64,000 nt of DNA from positions 313,995-377,994 of the forward strand of contig CAMXCT020005002.1 in the NCBI GenBank assembly GCA_947184155.2. Reading direction: 5' to 3'. The notes beneath the pieces are model-generated. The model ran no database searches. It had not been told where the DNA came from and saw only the letters and a list, made by a program, of their open reading frames with translations. This document shows positions 1-11,100 of this stretch, one piece after another. The stretch's first letter is position 1. Each line of letters begins with the position of its first letter. Position numbers and translations under genes: made by a program. The DNA is from Cladocopium goreaui. Taxonomy: Eukaryota > Sar > Dinophyceae > Suessiales > Symbiodiniaceae.

Positions 1-119
1 ATATATACATACAGTATATATAATGATCCACTTTTGATGATTGTTTCCTCTTATCTATTAAACAATGATGAATTTACCATATAAAAAATGGTGATTGTCC
101 ATTTCGCTTGAACTGTAAG

Positions 120-246
120 AAAGTGATGTCTCCTGCAATGAGATCCAACTTCGCTGTCCGGCCGCCGAGGTGGATTCACATCAAGACCTGCCGCAATTGG
201 CCAAGACTGGCAATCCGGCACCGGCCCATCGGCACAGGGAAGCGGG
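120..246 (+). CDS. Candidate host exon 1 (unknown protein)
   Basis: Coding-like island with a frame open from 119 and high GC; it reads NEIQLRCPAAEVDSHQDLPQ and ends near GGTGACTG. An AG at 118-119 could be the acceptor. A second frame is also open, so the reading is uncertain. Product not recognised. Confidence 0.3.
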
Positions 247-672
247 TGACTGATGGTGACTGTTTTTCTTTTTTTTGCGGGAGAGTTCATGGAAAAAAAC
301 ATGAACTCTCTAGGTGGATATCATAGGTGGAGTGGTCTTATCCAGGATGCGCTGGAGATGCAGCTTTCGGATCGGATTGTGTGCAAAACACGTGGATGAA
401 AACATGTGGATAAAAATATGGTTGTTTCACCACCAAGCATGGGGATGGAGATCTAGTGGTTACGGGCAATAGATTCAAGGAAGTTGGCCTGGTTCAAAAC
501 AACCTGGGTCCAGGTAAGAATTTTCATAGGTTTATGATGGTTTACTTATAGGTAATGCCGAGAGAGAAAAGGAGACATAGTGAGACTGAAGGAAAGCTTT
601 AAACGCACGATCACAAGGTGGCGCCCCCTAGTTATAAGTTGGTTTATAAACCATAGTAACTATAGACATCAG

Positions 673-675
<3 letters not shown>

Positions 676-706
<31 letters not shown>

Positions 707-737
707 ATGTATACATATATACATATATACATACCAG
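676..737. repeat. TA/TATACA microsatellite
   Basis: Alternating TA/CATA tract in intron-like DNA. The rest of 247-772 shows no coding-like frame or mobile element that I can recognise. Confidence 0.8.
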
Positions 738-772
738 AAACCCTTAATTGTTGGAGTTGTAAACCAGCTTAG

Positions 773-894
773 CTAACGAACTGGGCACCACACGGCACCT
801 TCGAGCCCTGCGGGGTGAGGCTCGACAGATGCTGCGACAATTCCGGGACGATTTAGATCGACAGAAGCTGAGCTGCACCATGTGGGGTGATCCT
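773..894 (+). CDS. Candidate host exon, coiled-coil-like, GC donor
   Basis: Open frame rich in E, R, L and Q, reading ELGTTRHLRALRGEARQMLR and continuing to a TMWGDP ending. The acceptor is TTAG at about 772. The donor is probably GCAAGT at 895, a GC-AG type intron as is common in dinoflagellates; a GT four bases downstream is the alternative. The helical, charged composition suggests a coiled coil. Function unknown. Confidence 0.55.
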
Positions 895-914
895 GCAAGT
901 AGCTATGGTCCTAT

Positions 915-1027
915 AGGGGTCATCAAGGGTGGTTCAATGGTGTTTAATGGGTACTTAATCAACCATATAATACAGTATAGAGGGATATAATACGCTACAT
1001 AGGGATATTTCATCAACTATATTGGGA
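915..1027. repeat. Introner-like intron-head repeat, copy 1
   Basis: A 113-bp segment starting 20 bases after the end of the preceding candidate exon. It recurs at 1,972-2,084 with three mismatches by direct reading, there again just after an exon end. This suggests a recent duplication of intron sequence or an intron-generating element. Confidence 0.75.
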
Positions 1028-1161
1028 GAGAGCATATTAAAGTCCCCCATGGTTTTTGGTGGCAAATATACAAAAATCTTCAAAAATCCCCACTACACCA
1101 TGATTTTTGCGGGGATGCGTAGTATTGGGGGCAAGGGAAATAGTGATGTGGCACACCCCAG

Positions 1162-1260
1162 AAATTGGTGCTGGATTCCATGAGACCTCGGAGCTTTATG
1201 GCATCAGGGTGCTTGAGTCAGACCCAGGACATGAGGTGTGCTTCGAACTAGATCTGTACC
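1162..1260 (+). CDS. Candidate host exon (unknown protein)
   Basis: After a CACCCCAG acceptor, the sequence reads EIGAGFHETSELYGIRVLES and continues to a CFELDLYPL stretch. A second frame is also open and would join the GC-donor exon at 773-894 in phase. Coding potential looks real, but frame and end are uncertain. Confidence 0.4.
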
Positions 1261-1430
1261 CACTCACTGTGGCTTTCCACTGCAAAATCCCCCATACCTT
1301 CAGATCTCTCACTATAATCAATCATATCCAATCCCCAAATTCGATGGATTGAACCCACATGTTTTGGACAAACCCCTTATATACCCTTATATTGTTATTC
1401 CATGTCTTACATCTTTTCTGTGAAGTCCCA

Positions 1431-1492
1431 ACCGTCGCTGATCAAATCCCTCGTAAACTCGCCATGTTTGGACACACCCAGCTGTTCTTGGA
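1431..1492 (+). CDS. Possible host exon (unknown protein)
   Basis: A frame reads VPTVADQIPRKLAMFGHTQL in a pyrimidine-rich stretch. There is an AG before 1,427 and no strong donor. Weak call. Confidence 0.25.
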
Positions 1493-1897
1493 CAACCCCT
1501 CATATTTCCAATTACATTCAATTTCATGTCAGTACATCCCATTACATCTCATTTCTTTCCCACCATTGCTGTCTACCCCAACTGTGATCCGTTTACACTG
1601 CCTCCAATTCACATAGACCCTGCCATTAGTCAGGGATTGGACGGTCAGTGTCAGGGTTGAACTGTGAAAAATTGGGGGAGGTGAACATCCACAAGTATCC
1701 CAACAATAATCCCAGTAAATATTCCATTAAACCCAAGTAATTAATAATTAAACACGATTGAACCCTGCTTGATATATTTTCTTAAGATCCACACATCCCA
1801 GAAACTTGTTTGATAAGAGACCCTGGAATCATGCAAATGTATATAATTATACATATTATATACATATATGCTATTATCATCTATTTTCCCGCCACAG

Positions 1898-1965
1898 GAA
1901 AGGCAAGTCCAAGGGTCGCGATGAGCGCGTTCCATTGGCTGCCAAGAGCGATGAGCAGCGTCTCG
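1898..1965 (+). CDS. Candidate host exon, highly charged
   Basis: Acceptor TTTTCCCGCCACAG ends at 1,897 and a GT lies at 1,966. The favoured frame reads KGKSKGRDERVPLAAKSDEQ, basic and acidic residues typical of a linker or coil. The intron behind it starts with the 113-bp repeat shared with the intron at 895. Confidence 0.5.
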
Positions 1966-1971
1966 GTCCAC

Positions 1972-2084
1972 AGGGGTCATCAAGGGTGGTTCAATGGTGT
2001 TTAATGGGTAGTTAATCAACCATATAATACAGTATAGAGGGATATAATGCGCTACATCGGGATATTTCATCAACTATATTGGGA
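1972..2084. repeat. Introner-like intron-head repeat, copy 2
   Basis: Same 113 bp as 915-1,027 with three substitutions and no gaps. It begins 6 bases after the end of the exon at 1,898-1,965. Confidence 0.75.
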
Positions 2085-2668
2085 TATGGTTTAAGAGTTT
2101 AAATTGTGTTTAAGAAGGGTTTAGTAGTATGATATTAGGATATGGCAAATAATATATGATAAAAATCACTTTGGCTTCATAGGAATATACTGGGGATGTG
2201 GGGGGTGTTTAATCAACATGGGCGTAGTTAATGGGTCTTTAATAACAATATATATATGTATATATATACATGTATGGATAAGAATTGTATAATTGGGATA
2301 GGTATGGGATGTAATGAATTTACATACATATTCTACCCAATAGAAATAGGGAGTTTACTAATACTGATGCTTTTCATGGTCAACCAAGAATAATGGTGAC
2401 TGGACCTGATTTCACCAGGAACAAGTGCATGTTTTCCGCAAGAAAAAATGAGGAAGATAGTGATGTTCATCGAGAATGTGGCGATGAAGACGTTCACCAA
2501 CATAGGGAATTGAACCAACAACAATGGCTGGATATTGCCGCATTTGGACTGTTCAACATAATGTTTTGCTTGCCTTGGAAGGTGTGTGTTTTTGAAGAAG
2601 TTCCAGTAGATCATGATTGTGCCTTAGATTCTGCTAGTCATTGGATTGGTGGATGGTTTTAAAAAAAA

Positions 2669-2770
2669 CTCTGGTAAACTAATACAACTATGGAAAAATA
2701 CAACTTTTAATTGGTAAATCAACTATTTCTATGGCCATCTTCAGTAGCTATGTTAACTTATCAGAGGGTA
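2669..2770. mobile_element. Hairpin MITE family A, diverged copy
   Basis: CTCTGGTAAACTAA at the left and TTATCAGAGGGTA at the right, with the family's CTATGG/AGCTATG inner arms. The left end is eroded in a poly-A run. Confidence 0.7.
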
Positions 2771-2830
2771 TATAATATATAGATATAATGTATAAAGAAA
2801 ATTGCGCCCAAATGGTTGGTCACATGCGAG

Positions 2831-2876
2831 GCAAAAGATGCGCAAACTCACTGACGAGGAGGTGGGCGCAAGCGGG
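2831..2876 (+). CDS. Candidate short host exon
   Basis: After ATGCGAG the frame reads QKMRKLTDEEVGASG up to a GTGCGT donor. Charged, helix-like. Short, so only moderately supported. Confidence 0.4.
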
Positions 2877-3236
2877 GTGCGTGCTAGTCTGCTAGTCTCG
2901 GCCTATGAACAATAGCCAGCCATGGACCTAACCATTTTTGATATGCATATATGAGTGTATTTATAATGATATATATATATATATATAACTATCTAATTAT
3001 ATACACAATATATAGATACATATATGGATATAGACTTAATATATGTATACATTGTAGCCTCCAAGAAGATGCCAAAAAGTGTTTCCAGGTTTCCCGCTTT
3101 GGGGTTGCTACTGGGCACAGTCCATGGGGTCTTCTCCTCCATGATTCGAGGACGATCGTCTACCTATGATGGCCATCAATAGGGATTCTGATGGGATGGA
3201 TACTCGATCCCTGAAACTGTTGAAACATCATGTTTT

Positions 3237-3358
3237 TACCCTCTGGTTATTTAACAGTTCGCCATGGAAGCCATGGCCCATAGAAATACTGTAGATGGTT
3301 TACCTAGCTATAAAATGGTGGATCTTTCCATGGCTATGTTAGTCATAACCAGATGGTA
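3237..3358. mobile_element. Hairpin MITE family A, subtype with TTATTTAACAGTTCGCC
   Basis: Starts TACCCTCTGGTTATTTAAC and ends CATAACCAGATGGTA. It belongs to a subtype also seen at 3,985 and 38,914. Confidence 0.8.
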
Positions 3359-3427
3359 GATGTTTTTCCCCCTCCGCAGACCCAGGGTGTCCCAGGCTGT
3401 CTGACAATATCCCATCCTCCGCCGCAG

Positions 3428-3484
3428 ATGCATCGCAACGGGCACAGCAACGGGCACAGCAACGGATGCAGCGGCTGCGGCTAC
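3428..3484 (+). CDS. Candidate host exon, Q/R-rich coiled coil
   Basis: Acceptor CCTCCGCCGCAG ends at 3,427. The frame reads ASQRAQQRAQQRMQRLRLR, a regular Q/R repeat from a short CGGGCACAGCAA duplication, then meets a stop. The donor is not clear. Likely part of a coiled-coil protein. Confidence 0.45.
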
Positions 3485-3607
3485 GATGATCAAAGCACCT
3501 GGCAGGCTGCCCAGGGCAGACTGCCGCGACTTGGTGGCAGGCGCCACCCCAAAGTGTGGCCATTTTGATGGAGAAAATGATGGGAACAATGTGGGGGAAG
3601 TTGTGAC

Positions 3608-3715
3608 TACCCTCTGGTAAACTAACATAGCTATGGAAAATCACCATGTTTAATGGGAAAAACCACTGTAATTAAATGGCCATTTTCAATAGCTATGTTA
3701 AATTACCAGAGGGTA
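3608..3715. mobile_element. Hairpin MITE family A, intact
   Basis: TACCCTCTGGTAAACTAAC at the left, AATTACCAGAGGGTA at the right; 108 bp. The two halves are near reverse complements over the whole length. No ORF. TA at each end may be the target duplication (Tc1/mariner-like), which is inference. Confidence 0.9.
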
Positions 3716-3984
3716 ATGGAATTAATGGCCCAGTAATGTGGTCAAGTATGTTTGAGGGTGGTTCTGAATCCGATTCGTAGCACGATGTGGACATTGGCCA
3801 TTTTGATAGGTAAAATGATGATAAAGCAGAGGATTTCATTCGGGGTATCAGTGCCACTGAAGCGCAAGAAAAATTGCCGGCTAAATCTTGGTGAAGGGTC
3901 GTCTAATGGTCCAGTTTTGCCATGAATGCAGAGATATACTACCCAGATCAATCCATGATTTATCAATGCGTGTAAGATAATAGA

Positions 3985-4092
3985 TACCCTCTGGTTATTT
4001 AACAGTTCGCCATGGAAAATGGCCCATAGAAATAGATGGTTTGATAGCATGGTGATGTTCCATGGCAAACTGTTAGTCATAACCAGAGGGTA
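3985..4092. mobile_element. Hairpin MITE family A, intact
   Basis: TACCCTCTGGTTATTTAAC ... CATAACCAGAGGGTA; same subtype as 3,237. Confidence 0.9.
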
Positions 4093-4369
4093 ACTCGCAA
4101 TAAATCCAGGGTGTCCAAGATTTGCCATCATGGGTCTAGGAAAAACAGCTTGTTTTTTTGGGGGTTGAGGATTGATACTGTAGCGTTTGTACCGTGAACC
4201 CATGGATTAATGACTCCTGGATCAAATTCCTTGGAAGTGTCAGTGGAATCAACCATTACACTTGAAAATCCAGATGATTTTCCCATTGAACCCCCATTGA
4301 TATAGGATGTTCAATTGCCGAGTTCGGCAACTTAGCCTAGCTTTGTGAAAGAAACAAGATGCAGATGAT

Positions 4370-4518
4370 CTCTGACCATCGTTGCACCATCCTGTTTTGG
4401 AGCTGGACAAATTGGCTTCGATGGGATCAGCGGAGGACCAAGGTCCTGGTGGCCACAGAGGGAGGCTCCGATGAAAAACATCAAGCTCAAAGAAGTCCAA
4501 ATGCCAAACTTGACCAAC
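4370..4518 (+). CDS. Candidate host exon (unknown protein)
   Basis: A frame without ATG runs from 4,368 to a TGA near 4,520 and includes APSCFGAGQIGFDGISGG and then PMKNIKLKEVQMPNLTNI. Two other + frames are partly open. Splice ends are not resolved. Confidence 0.4.
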
Positions 4519-5284
4519 ATTTGATACAATTTCCAACCATTAAGCGGATGCTGGGTGCTGTTTTTTTTTTCACGAAAAAACGCATTGGCCACTCGCATCT
4601 GGGCCTGCCCCACCAAACGCAAACAGACCTCAAATTACCGGAGGGTGATATATTATTGTTTATTTGTTTGCTTCCCTGCCTGTCTACTTTATTTGTCAAT
4701 ATCTGCAGGGATATCAACTGTTTATGGGTTTTTAGGCTGGCCGCTTTTTTGGGAACCAAGCAGCAGCAATGATAAATATCCTCGATCTAAACAAGCCCCG
4801 ATTTAGAGCACAATTAACCACTGGGTAGAGCACTGCTGTCTCCAAAGGGCCTCTAGGGTGATCAAAAATCAGAACGCATAATGTTGTGGGAATGGCAAAG
4901 CATATGTATTGCTGCTTGGTGGTTATAGTATAATGTTTATTTGTTCATTTTCAAGCATAGAAATTAGATGATGATCCCCAATGACGAGCATATCAAAGTA
5001 TTGTGTTTCTTTTGTGACTAGGCAATTCAGACTGATAGTTATGCAACCCAACAACCAGCTACCAATTACATCTCCATATATATATATATTTGATAGTTAA
5101 TTCTATTAATGAATTATATGTGATTAAATCCCTATGAAATCATTCTGATCATCTATGGTCAACCCATTTGTCAACCCAATAATGCATAGTTATATCACAT
5201 ATCCCTTTATTGAATCACTATAATTTGTAACAATCATCAACCAACCACCAGCTGTATATCCTGTATGGCCTACCCGTTCTGCAG

Positions 5285-5361
5285 CTGAGGCACATCCACG
5301 CGGAACAACTCGTGGATCAGGAAAATGCGCAGGACTGGGGCAGGAACTTGCCCCTGTTGGG
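5285..5361 (+). CDS. Candidate host exon, coiled-coil-like
   Basis: Acceptor GTTCTGCAG ends at 5,284. The frame reads LRHIHAEQLVDQENAQDWGR and on to LPLLG before GTTGAA. Helical, charged composition like the other islands; function unknown. Confidence 0.5.
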
Positions 5362-5372
5362 AGTTGAAACAT

Positions 5373-5497
5373 GTTGAAACCATGGTGCTTGGTGATTTGG
5401 ATTGTTTTTCATTTTCCCCAAGAGTTGGGATGATGATCCAATCTGACGAACTCATATTTTTCAGAGGGGTTGAAACTATGAAACCACCAAGCAGCAT
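5373..5497. mobile_element. MITE family B, diverged copy
   Basis: The core CTCATATTTTTCAGAGGGG TTGAAAC and the GTGCTTGGTGATTTGG / GAAACCACCAAGCA ends match family B, with mutated tips. Confidence 0.6.
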
Positions 5498-6093
5498 GGT
5501 TTCCCCTCAATTTTTCTGGGCAAATCATGGTGACCTCCCTGGGGATCATGGCCAGCATGGATTCGGAAAATCGTCCCCCATAGCTGACATATGCTGGTTA
5601 GTGACATAGTTCAATTTACCCAGAAATGTTGCCTTAAAGCAATCCACTGAAATAGCCTTCACCAAGCCTGAGCCAGTCTTTTTATGGCAAATTAGCAAGG
5701 TTTTCGGGTTTACCCAAGGTTTAATGGACAAAAACCACCAACCATGGGTGTTGGTGAAATCATGCTCAAGCCCAATTTGTTCATCTTTTCCCCTTTGCCG
5801 ACCATGTGGACCATGTGTTTTTCCCGACGCCCCCAACCATTGCCACCTGGACAGGACTTCTTTTGTTACCTGTGCCATGGAATATTGTATCTGCCGATGC
5901 TGACCAGATGTTCCTGGGACTTTTACAGCAGGGACTGGTAGCGGGCCCTTTTTGGAACCTACCGGATTAACGTTTCGGGGGACTTGCCCTCCCCAAGAAT
6001 GGGGTTTCCGAATACGTACGCCCAACCCCCTGGATCCGAAGGCATCCCAAGCTCTCATGGCCCTGTGCTCTGAGGTTCACATTTGTTTTGTAG

Positions 6094-6190
6094 TCCTTGC
6101 TGCTCGGCCATGGGAAGAATGCCGTGAGGACCACTGGCCGGGGATGGGAAGGATGCAATTTAAGCGATGGCAAATGTTTGGAAATCTCAG
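6094..6190 (+). CDS. Candidate host exon (unknown protein)
   Basis: Strong acceptor ATTTGTTTTGTAG ends at 6,093 and a GTGTTC donor lies at 6,191. The frame reads LLLGHGKNAVRTTGRGWEGC. A short island just upstream (6,042-6,074, KASQALMALCSE before GTTCAC) may be the preceding exon. Confidence 0.4.
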
Positions 6191-6269
6191 GTGTTCCTTG
6201 CAGATTTTGGCATGAGATGTGTGTTTCTTTTGGTTGTTATGTTGTTTTTCTCCACCAACCTTTGTTGTT

Positions 6270-6380
6270 ATATGGCAGTGTGTCAAAACCTTGTACCCCT
6301 GGTGAACATCAAAATAGCTGGTAAATGGATGTTCATTCCCCTAAAAATGGTATTAATAGGTATTGATCCATACCCATATG
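6270..6380. mobile_element. Family D repeat, copy 1
   Basis: Begins ATATGGCAGTGTGTCAAA and ends CCATACCCATATG. It is highly similar to 28,870-28,986. No ORF. A dispersed non-coding element of unknown class. Confidence 0.65.
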
Positions 6381-6773
6381 TTGTCATGTTGATTTTTTTA
6401 CGACAATAGATGCTGAAGAAAAGCAACAAGAACGTCAATGGGCTGACTGTTCCACATTTGTTCCTCAATCTTCTTGGTGGTGTCAAATAGATTCAAACAG
6501 ATGTTCAACCACAATGACCATTGAAACGGGATGAAATGAGATGATGATCCCCAATGACACTTGTGTTTTTTATTGCGATTGCAGAAGATGATGTGGGTCC
6601 CGGTCTGAAGCATCTGGGGTGTATAGTTGAGTGTTTGTTGGTGTTTGTTTGAGACACCATTTCATGTCTTAATTTATCATGATGCATGGTTTTGCTGATG
6701 TCTCTGTTGGAGGCAGTGTTTCCAGACATTGCATTGTGTTTCACCATACTTTCAGTGACTTCGAGGTTTCCAG

Positions 6774-6840
6774 TCATGGGTCATGGAACGCGCAACTTGG
6801 CGAGATGTTTCGGAGGTCCGTTTGAAGGCGCCAAAGCCAC
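6774..6840 (+). CDS. Possible host exon
   Basis: After GAGGTTTCCAG the frame reads VMERATWRDVSEVRLKAPKP. A second frame is open. Weak to moderate. Confidence 0.3.
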
Positions 6841-7440
6841 TATGGAAATCCATGGAAATCCCCACGAACTTGTGGCTGACATCCACCGTTTCTGTTGAAA
6901 TCCCACTGTTTTGGTGAGGTAAAAATCATGGAAATTTACTGTTTCTGTGGGTTCAGGCTCTTGGGTTTCGAGATCTTGACAGAGGGAAGTCTAGGTTTCT
7001 TGTTTCTGATCACACCTGGTCCTATATTTTTTAATAGATTCTCAATGTTCGATGATGTTCCTTGGTGATCGGTCCCCCAGTTTAAAGATTGGTTGGGTGT
7101 TGCTTAAGCACCGTATGCATCCAACGTTGGATTGGATCTCAGCTCAGTGGATGGGCGCAGCCACCCAGCATTTTGCTGGTGATGCTTCACTGGGATTGGT
7201 GACATAGTAGGTATCCCTCTGACATATTGGCCATGTTCTTTATGTTCAAAAATGTCATGTCACCAATTGGTGTTACGCAAAAATGATGCGTAAAAATCAC
7301 CCATCTGTATCTCGGCGTAAAATCGACCATTGTTGCCAAATCCACAACTGTTGCTCTTCAAGCAGCGACGTTTGCAAGTGAAACCCACCAGTGTTCTATG
7401 TTATCTGTTCTTGTGCTGATGAAATCAGACAGCATTCTTC

Positions 7441-7498
7441 ATTTATATACATTACTGTATATATATCTTCATATATATATACAGTATATATATATATA
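7441..7498. repeat. TA/TATACA microsatellite
   Basis: TATATACA/TATATATC tract in intron-like DNA. Confidence 0.8.
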
Positions 7499-7594
7499 TG
7501 ATCTTTGCCCTTGACTGAACTCCATGTCTTGGGAAAAAAGCATCTAGCACTTCTAGCGTTTCTGACTGCGAATCTCCGGCGATGGCTTTGTGGT

Positions 7595-7707
7595 TACCCT
7601 CTGGTAAACATACAAAAAGCTATGGAAAATGACCATAGAAATAGTGGATTTACCCATGAAAAATGGGCGGATCTTTCCATAGTTATATGTTAGTTCACCA
7701 GTGGGTA
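7595..7707. mobile_element. Hairpin MITE family A
   Basis: TACCCTCTGGTAAACATAC at the left, AGTTCACCAGTGGGTA at the right; the inner arms are conserved. Confidence 0.85.
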
Positions 7708-7755
7708 AATCATGTTAAACCACGTGAAATCCGACCTTTTTCCGCGCCCCAAAAG

Positions 7756-7899
7756 TGCCCATTTTTCACGGCCTCGGCGTGCCCACTGAGTCCACTGAGG
7801 TCAACGAGCATCAGACGGGGCCTACTTCGAAGTCGTCGATGCAAGCCATGCCGTGCCCCATTTGTGGCAGCGGACTGAAGATGCTTCGGCGACAGGATG
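7756..7899 (+). CDS. Candidate host exon with CPICG zinc-binding-type motif
   Basis: The frame is open from 7,755 to a TGA after 7,905 and reads VPTESTEVNEHQTG, then SSMQAMPCPICGSGLKMLRR. CPICG is half of a zinc ribbon or RING-type C-x2-C site. The likely acceptor is CCCCAAAAG at 7,755 and the donor GTCATG near 7,900. The copia element is inserted about 125 bp downstream, within the next intron. Confidence 0.5.
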
Positions 7900-8024
7900 G
7901 TCATGGGATCTGAATAGGTGGCGAATTTGATGGAAATTGGATGGGATTTTAGTAGGAATTACTGGGAAATTCATGGGAAAATCATGGGAAATTCATGAGA
8001 TCTTATTAATTATGATATAGTGGA

Positions 8025-8166
8025 TGACGAAACAGCTGGAAGCCCATGGATGAACAGCACGCGCCTCTGTTTTAGCGGTAGGGCCTTGAGCCACAAGTCA
8101 GGTGGCGAAACCTTTGGTCAAACCTAATTCAAATGGTGACGTGTCAGACAGTGGTAAAATTCGACA
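8025..8166 (-). repeat. 3' LTR of the copia element
   Basis: 142 bp, identical to 16,899-17,040. Just inside it (8,167 on) the minus strand has a G-rich purine run, the expected polypurine tract position. The ORF ends inside this LTR. Confidence 0.92.
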
Positions 8167-11100
8167 TCCCCCCCGGTTACCATTGACCAAAGGGACTGCA
8201 AGAAGCTGTTCATCTGTTCTACATACTCATCAGTCAATCTCTGTCGACTGGCATGCTGGCTTCTGCGTCGAAAACTCGCGTCTGACTTTCGAGCTTTAAG
8301 CTCATCTTCCACGTCCACCAAACTCAGCCATCCGGTTTTCAACAGATGGTTCAGTGCATCGTTGGCTTTTGAAGGATCTTCTTTTGTCAAAGCATCTATT
8401 GGCATTTTCTGATGGGGAACCCAACGAATCATAGATCTAGTCTCCTGAAGATCACGCAAAATGATAGCCAATTCCAGCGATGACTTTCGATCCTGCTTGC
8501 CTGACGGATTTTCTTTCAACAAGCAGTCATACAAACTCTTTGCATCCGTCACTGAGCACTGTTGCTGACGACCGCCCATGCGACACTCACCCCGCATGAC
8601 TACCATATGAGGGCTTAAAGAGTTACGCCAGGACCTAATGCTCACATCATGTTGCACAGCATCCCTATACATGATTTGCAACCAATCAACCTCATTAATA
8701 CCTTGGAGCATGGCCTGCGTCTCACCCCCGAAAGTGGAAAATACTTTACGTTTTAATTTGGATGACCTCCATGTCATGGGACTTGCCTTTACCTTTTCGG
8801 TACCTTCAGGAAGCTTTGATGTGGTTAAAACAATCCAGGCACCTTGAGTGGCATCAGTGGGCAGTCCCTCAGAGTCTAGGATCTCGGTGTCACCCTTCAC
8901 GTTGATTCCGCCAGCGTCACTGCACACCACAAAGCACATGCTATCTGGATGAAATCGCCAAATGGTCAGAGGTCTATCGGCAGTGGAGCGCAGCTGATTC
9001 ACAAACTTGTTCACATTCAAAATGTCTCCGATGGTGGCACAAGGTAACTTGCTCGCAAGTATGGAGGAAAGTCCGGCAGCTTCGGGCCGAGACTCACGCC
9101 CAATCCAGCTAATCTTGAAGATCAGACTGCGAAGCATGTCGAACTCATCCTTGGTGAGAGGTTCGTTCTTGTCTTGCTTTCTGCCACGAGGAAGTTGAAT
9201 GGGAAACACTTGCTCATGAATATACTTGTACTGGTCCACCAGAATGCGATCCTCAAAGCATCGGATTCGGCGCCCTGCATATTCGGCAGTGGACTCATCC
9301 CACTTACCAAATTCAAATCGCTCAGTCAAAGACTTCCTCAATGAGTCATAGGTTTCAGGAGAGGCTGCAATGATGAAGTCGTCGACTTCCACAAGAAGCT
9401 GGGCAGTGCATTTGCCAGAGTCTAAATCAAAGTATGAAAACCAACACGGCTCAACGAGATTCCTCTGAAACTGCAGAGACTCCACCAGGAATGAAGTTAC
9501 TGTGAGTCGCCATGACGCAGGTGCATCGTCAAGTCCATAGACAGGAACCTCAATGATAATGAGGGAGCCAGGTGGTAAAGATAACCCTTCGCAAGGCTCA
9601 GCAAACAAAGGCCCACGAGGACGTCGGAGCTTGTTGCTTTGACAAAATGCATTCTTGACATCTCCAAAAGCGAACTTCATCCCCAGATTCAGTCCAGTTT
9701 GACAAAACATCATGATGCTCTCTGCTTGAGGAGTTGGAGCATAGGTCATCAGGCTAGACGTGTCTGGGTCTGAATGTCCATGAAGACACCATCGTGATTT
9801 GGCCTTCCACTTGTTGACCTCGTCCAGCGGCTTGCGACGACGTACCATCCGACTGGATAGGATCCGGTCAGGGTACTTTTTGCGAAGAGCATCAGCTTCG
9901 GCCCCGTGAACAACACGAACGGCCTTGGTCTTGAGAATGGCTTGCCATTCCAGGTGATCAGATGCTTCGAAGAGCTTCCGTTCTTCCGAGTTCAGCTCTT
10001 TCAAGGTCACCTCTCCTCCGCGCTTGGTCATCAAGCTCCAAGTTTGATCTGGCTGCAGGCGCAAGGTCTGATCCCCTAGGCTATAGTTGAAGAAGTTCCC
10101 ACTCCAGCCTTCTGCTTCAAATTGAGCAAGACTTCGATCGGAGTCGTCGGGAAGATGATCTTGTCTGAGTTGTTCAAACTCCCTGGCTTGAAGTTGCACT
10201 CGGCCATCAGGTTCAAGATCTTCACCAGGAGTGAGATGAGACGAGGCTTGCCGTCGATGATAGGGAATGGTGTCCAGCAGTCTTCTAACTGGAGTTCCAG
10301 GAGCTCGCGTGTCACTGCTGGAGGCAACTTCTCTGGATTCACCTGCAGACGCAGGGGTTGTCTCCTCCTCAGTTCGTGCTGCCTTGGAGGGCCTTTCGGT
10401 CGCCTCTCCCGTGGAGGACTGGGGAGATGAGTCGAAATCGGACCCGTCCTCTGGGATAGTAGGCAAATCTTGTTCCATAGGCTGTTCTTGTCCAGGTTCT
10501 GCCGCTGGTTCCTCAACGGATGTCCTTCTGGATGAAGGGGCTGAAAGTCCAGGAGGGGCAGGAACGAAAACGACAGGTCTGTCTTCTTGTGGGACTGGCA
10601 TTGGTGGAAGAGGAGCTGATAGGGATGAGGCAGGCAAAAGTCCAGGAGGCACAGCATCAACTGGCTGAGGTGCTTGCGACGCCTCTCCGAGCTGAGGCAT
10701 GGGACCGCTTGCGGCGATTCCTTCATCTGCTCGCTCAACGGGGTCAAAATGACTTGAGTTGTCAGGAGGTCCTTCTTTGGACACATCGACAGCTCCAGGC
10801 ATGACTCCAGTCGTGACCCTTCGCACCAACTCGGCCAGTCCAGGATCAGAAGCCAGTTCTCGGCCTAGGAGCTCGCTGGGTAGAGCGGCACGCAACTGCT
10901 CGGCTGAGCATCGCCAGAGTCTGGTTCGCATGGCCACATAGACAGTCTGATTGTTGACCAGGGTGACCAATCCGGGGCCTACCCAGCGATTCCTGAGATG
11001 CAGTTCCTGGTTGGTCTTGGCTCGTCGAAAGACATAGACCCATTGTCCCACTCTCCAGTGACGAGACTGGTGCATTGCAGCATGGGAGGCTTTTCTGATG

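Noticed and set aside
3308-3647. Reverse ORFs with AAAASVAVPVAVPVA
   Set aside because: Antisense of the Q/R-rich + island; the alanine/valine run is a codon shadow.
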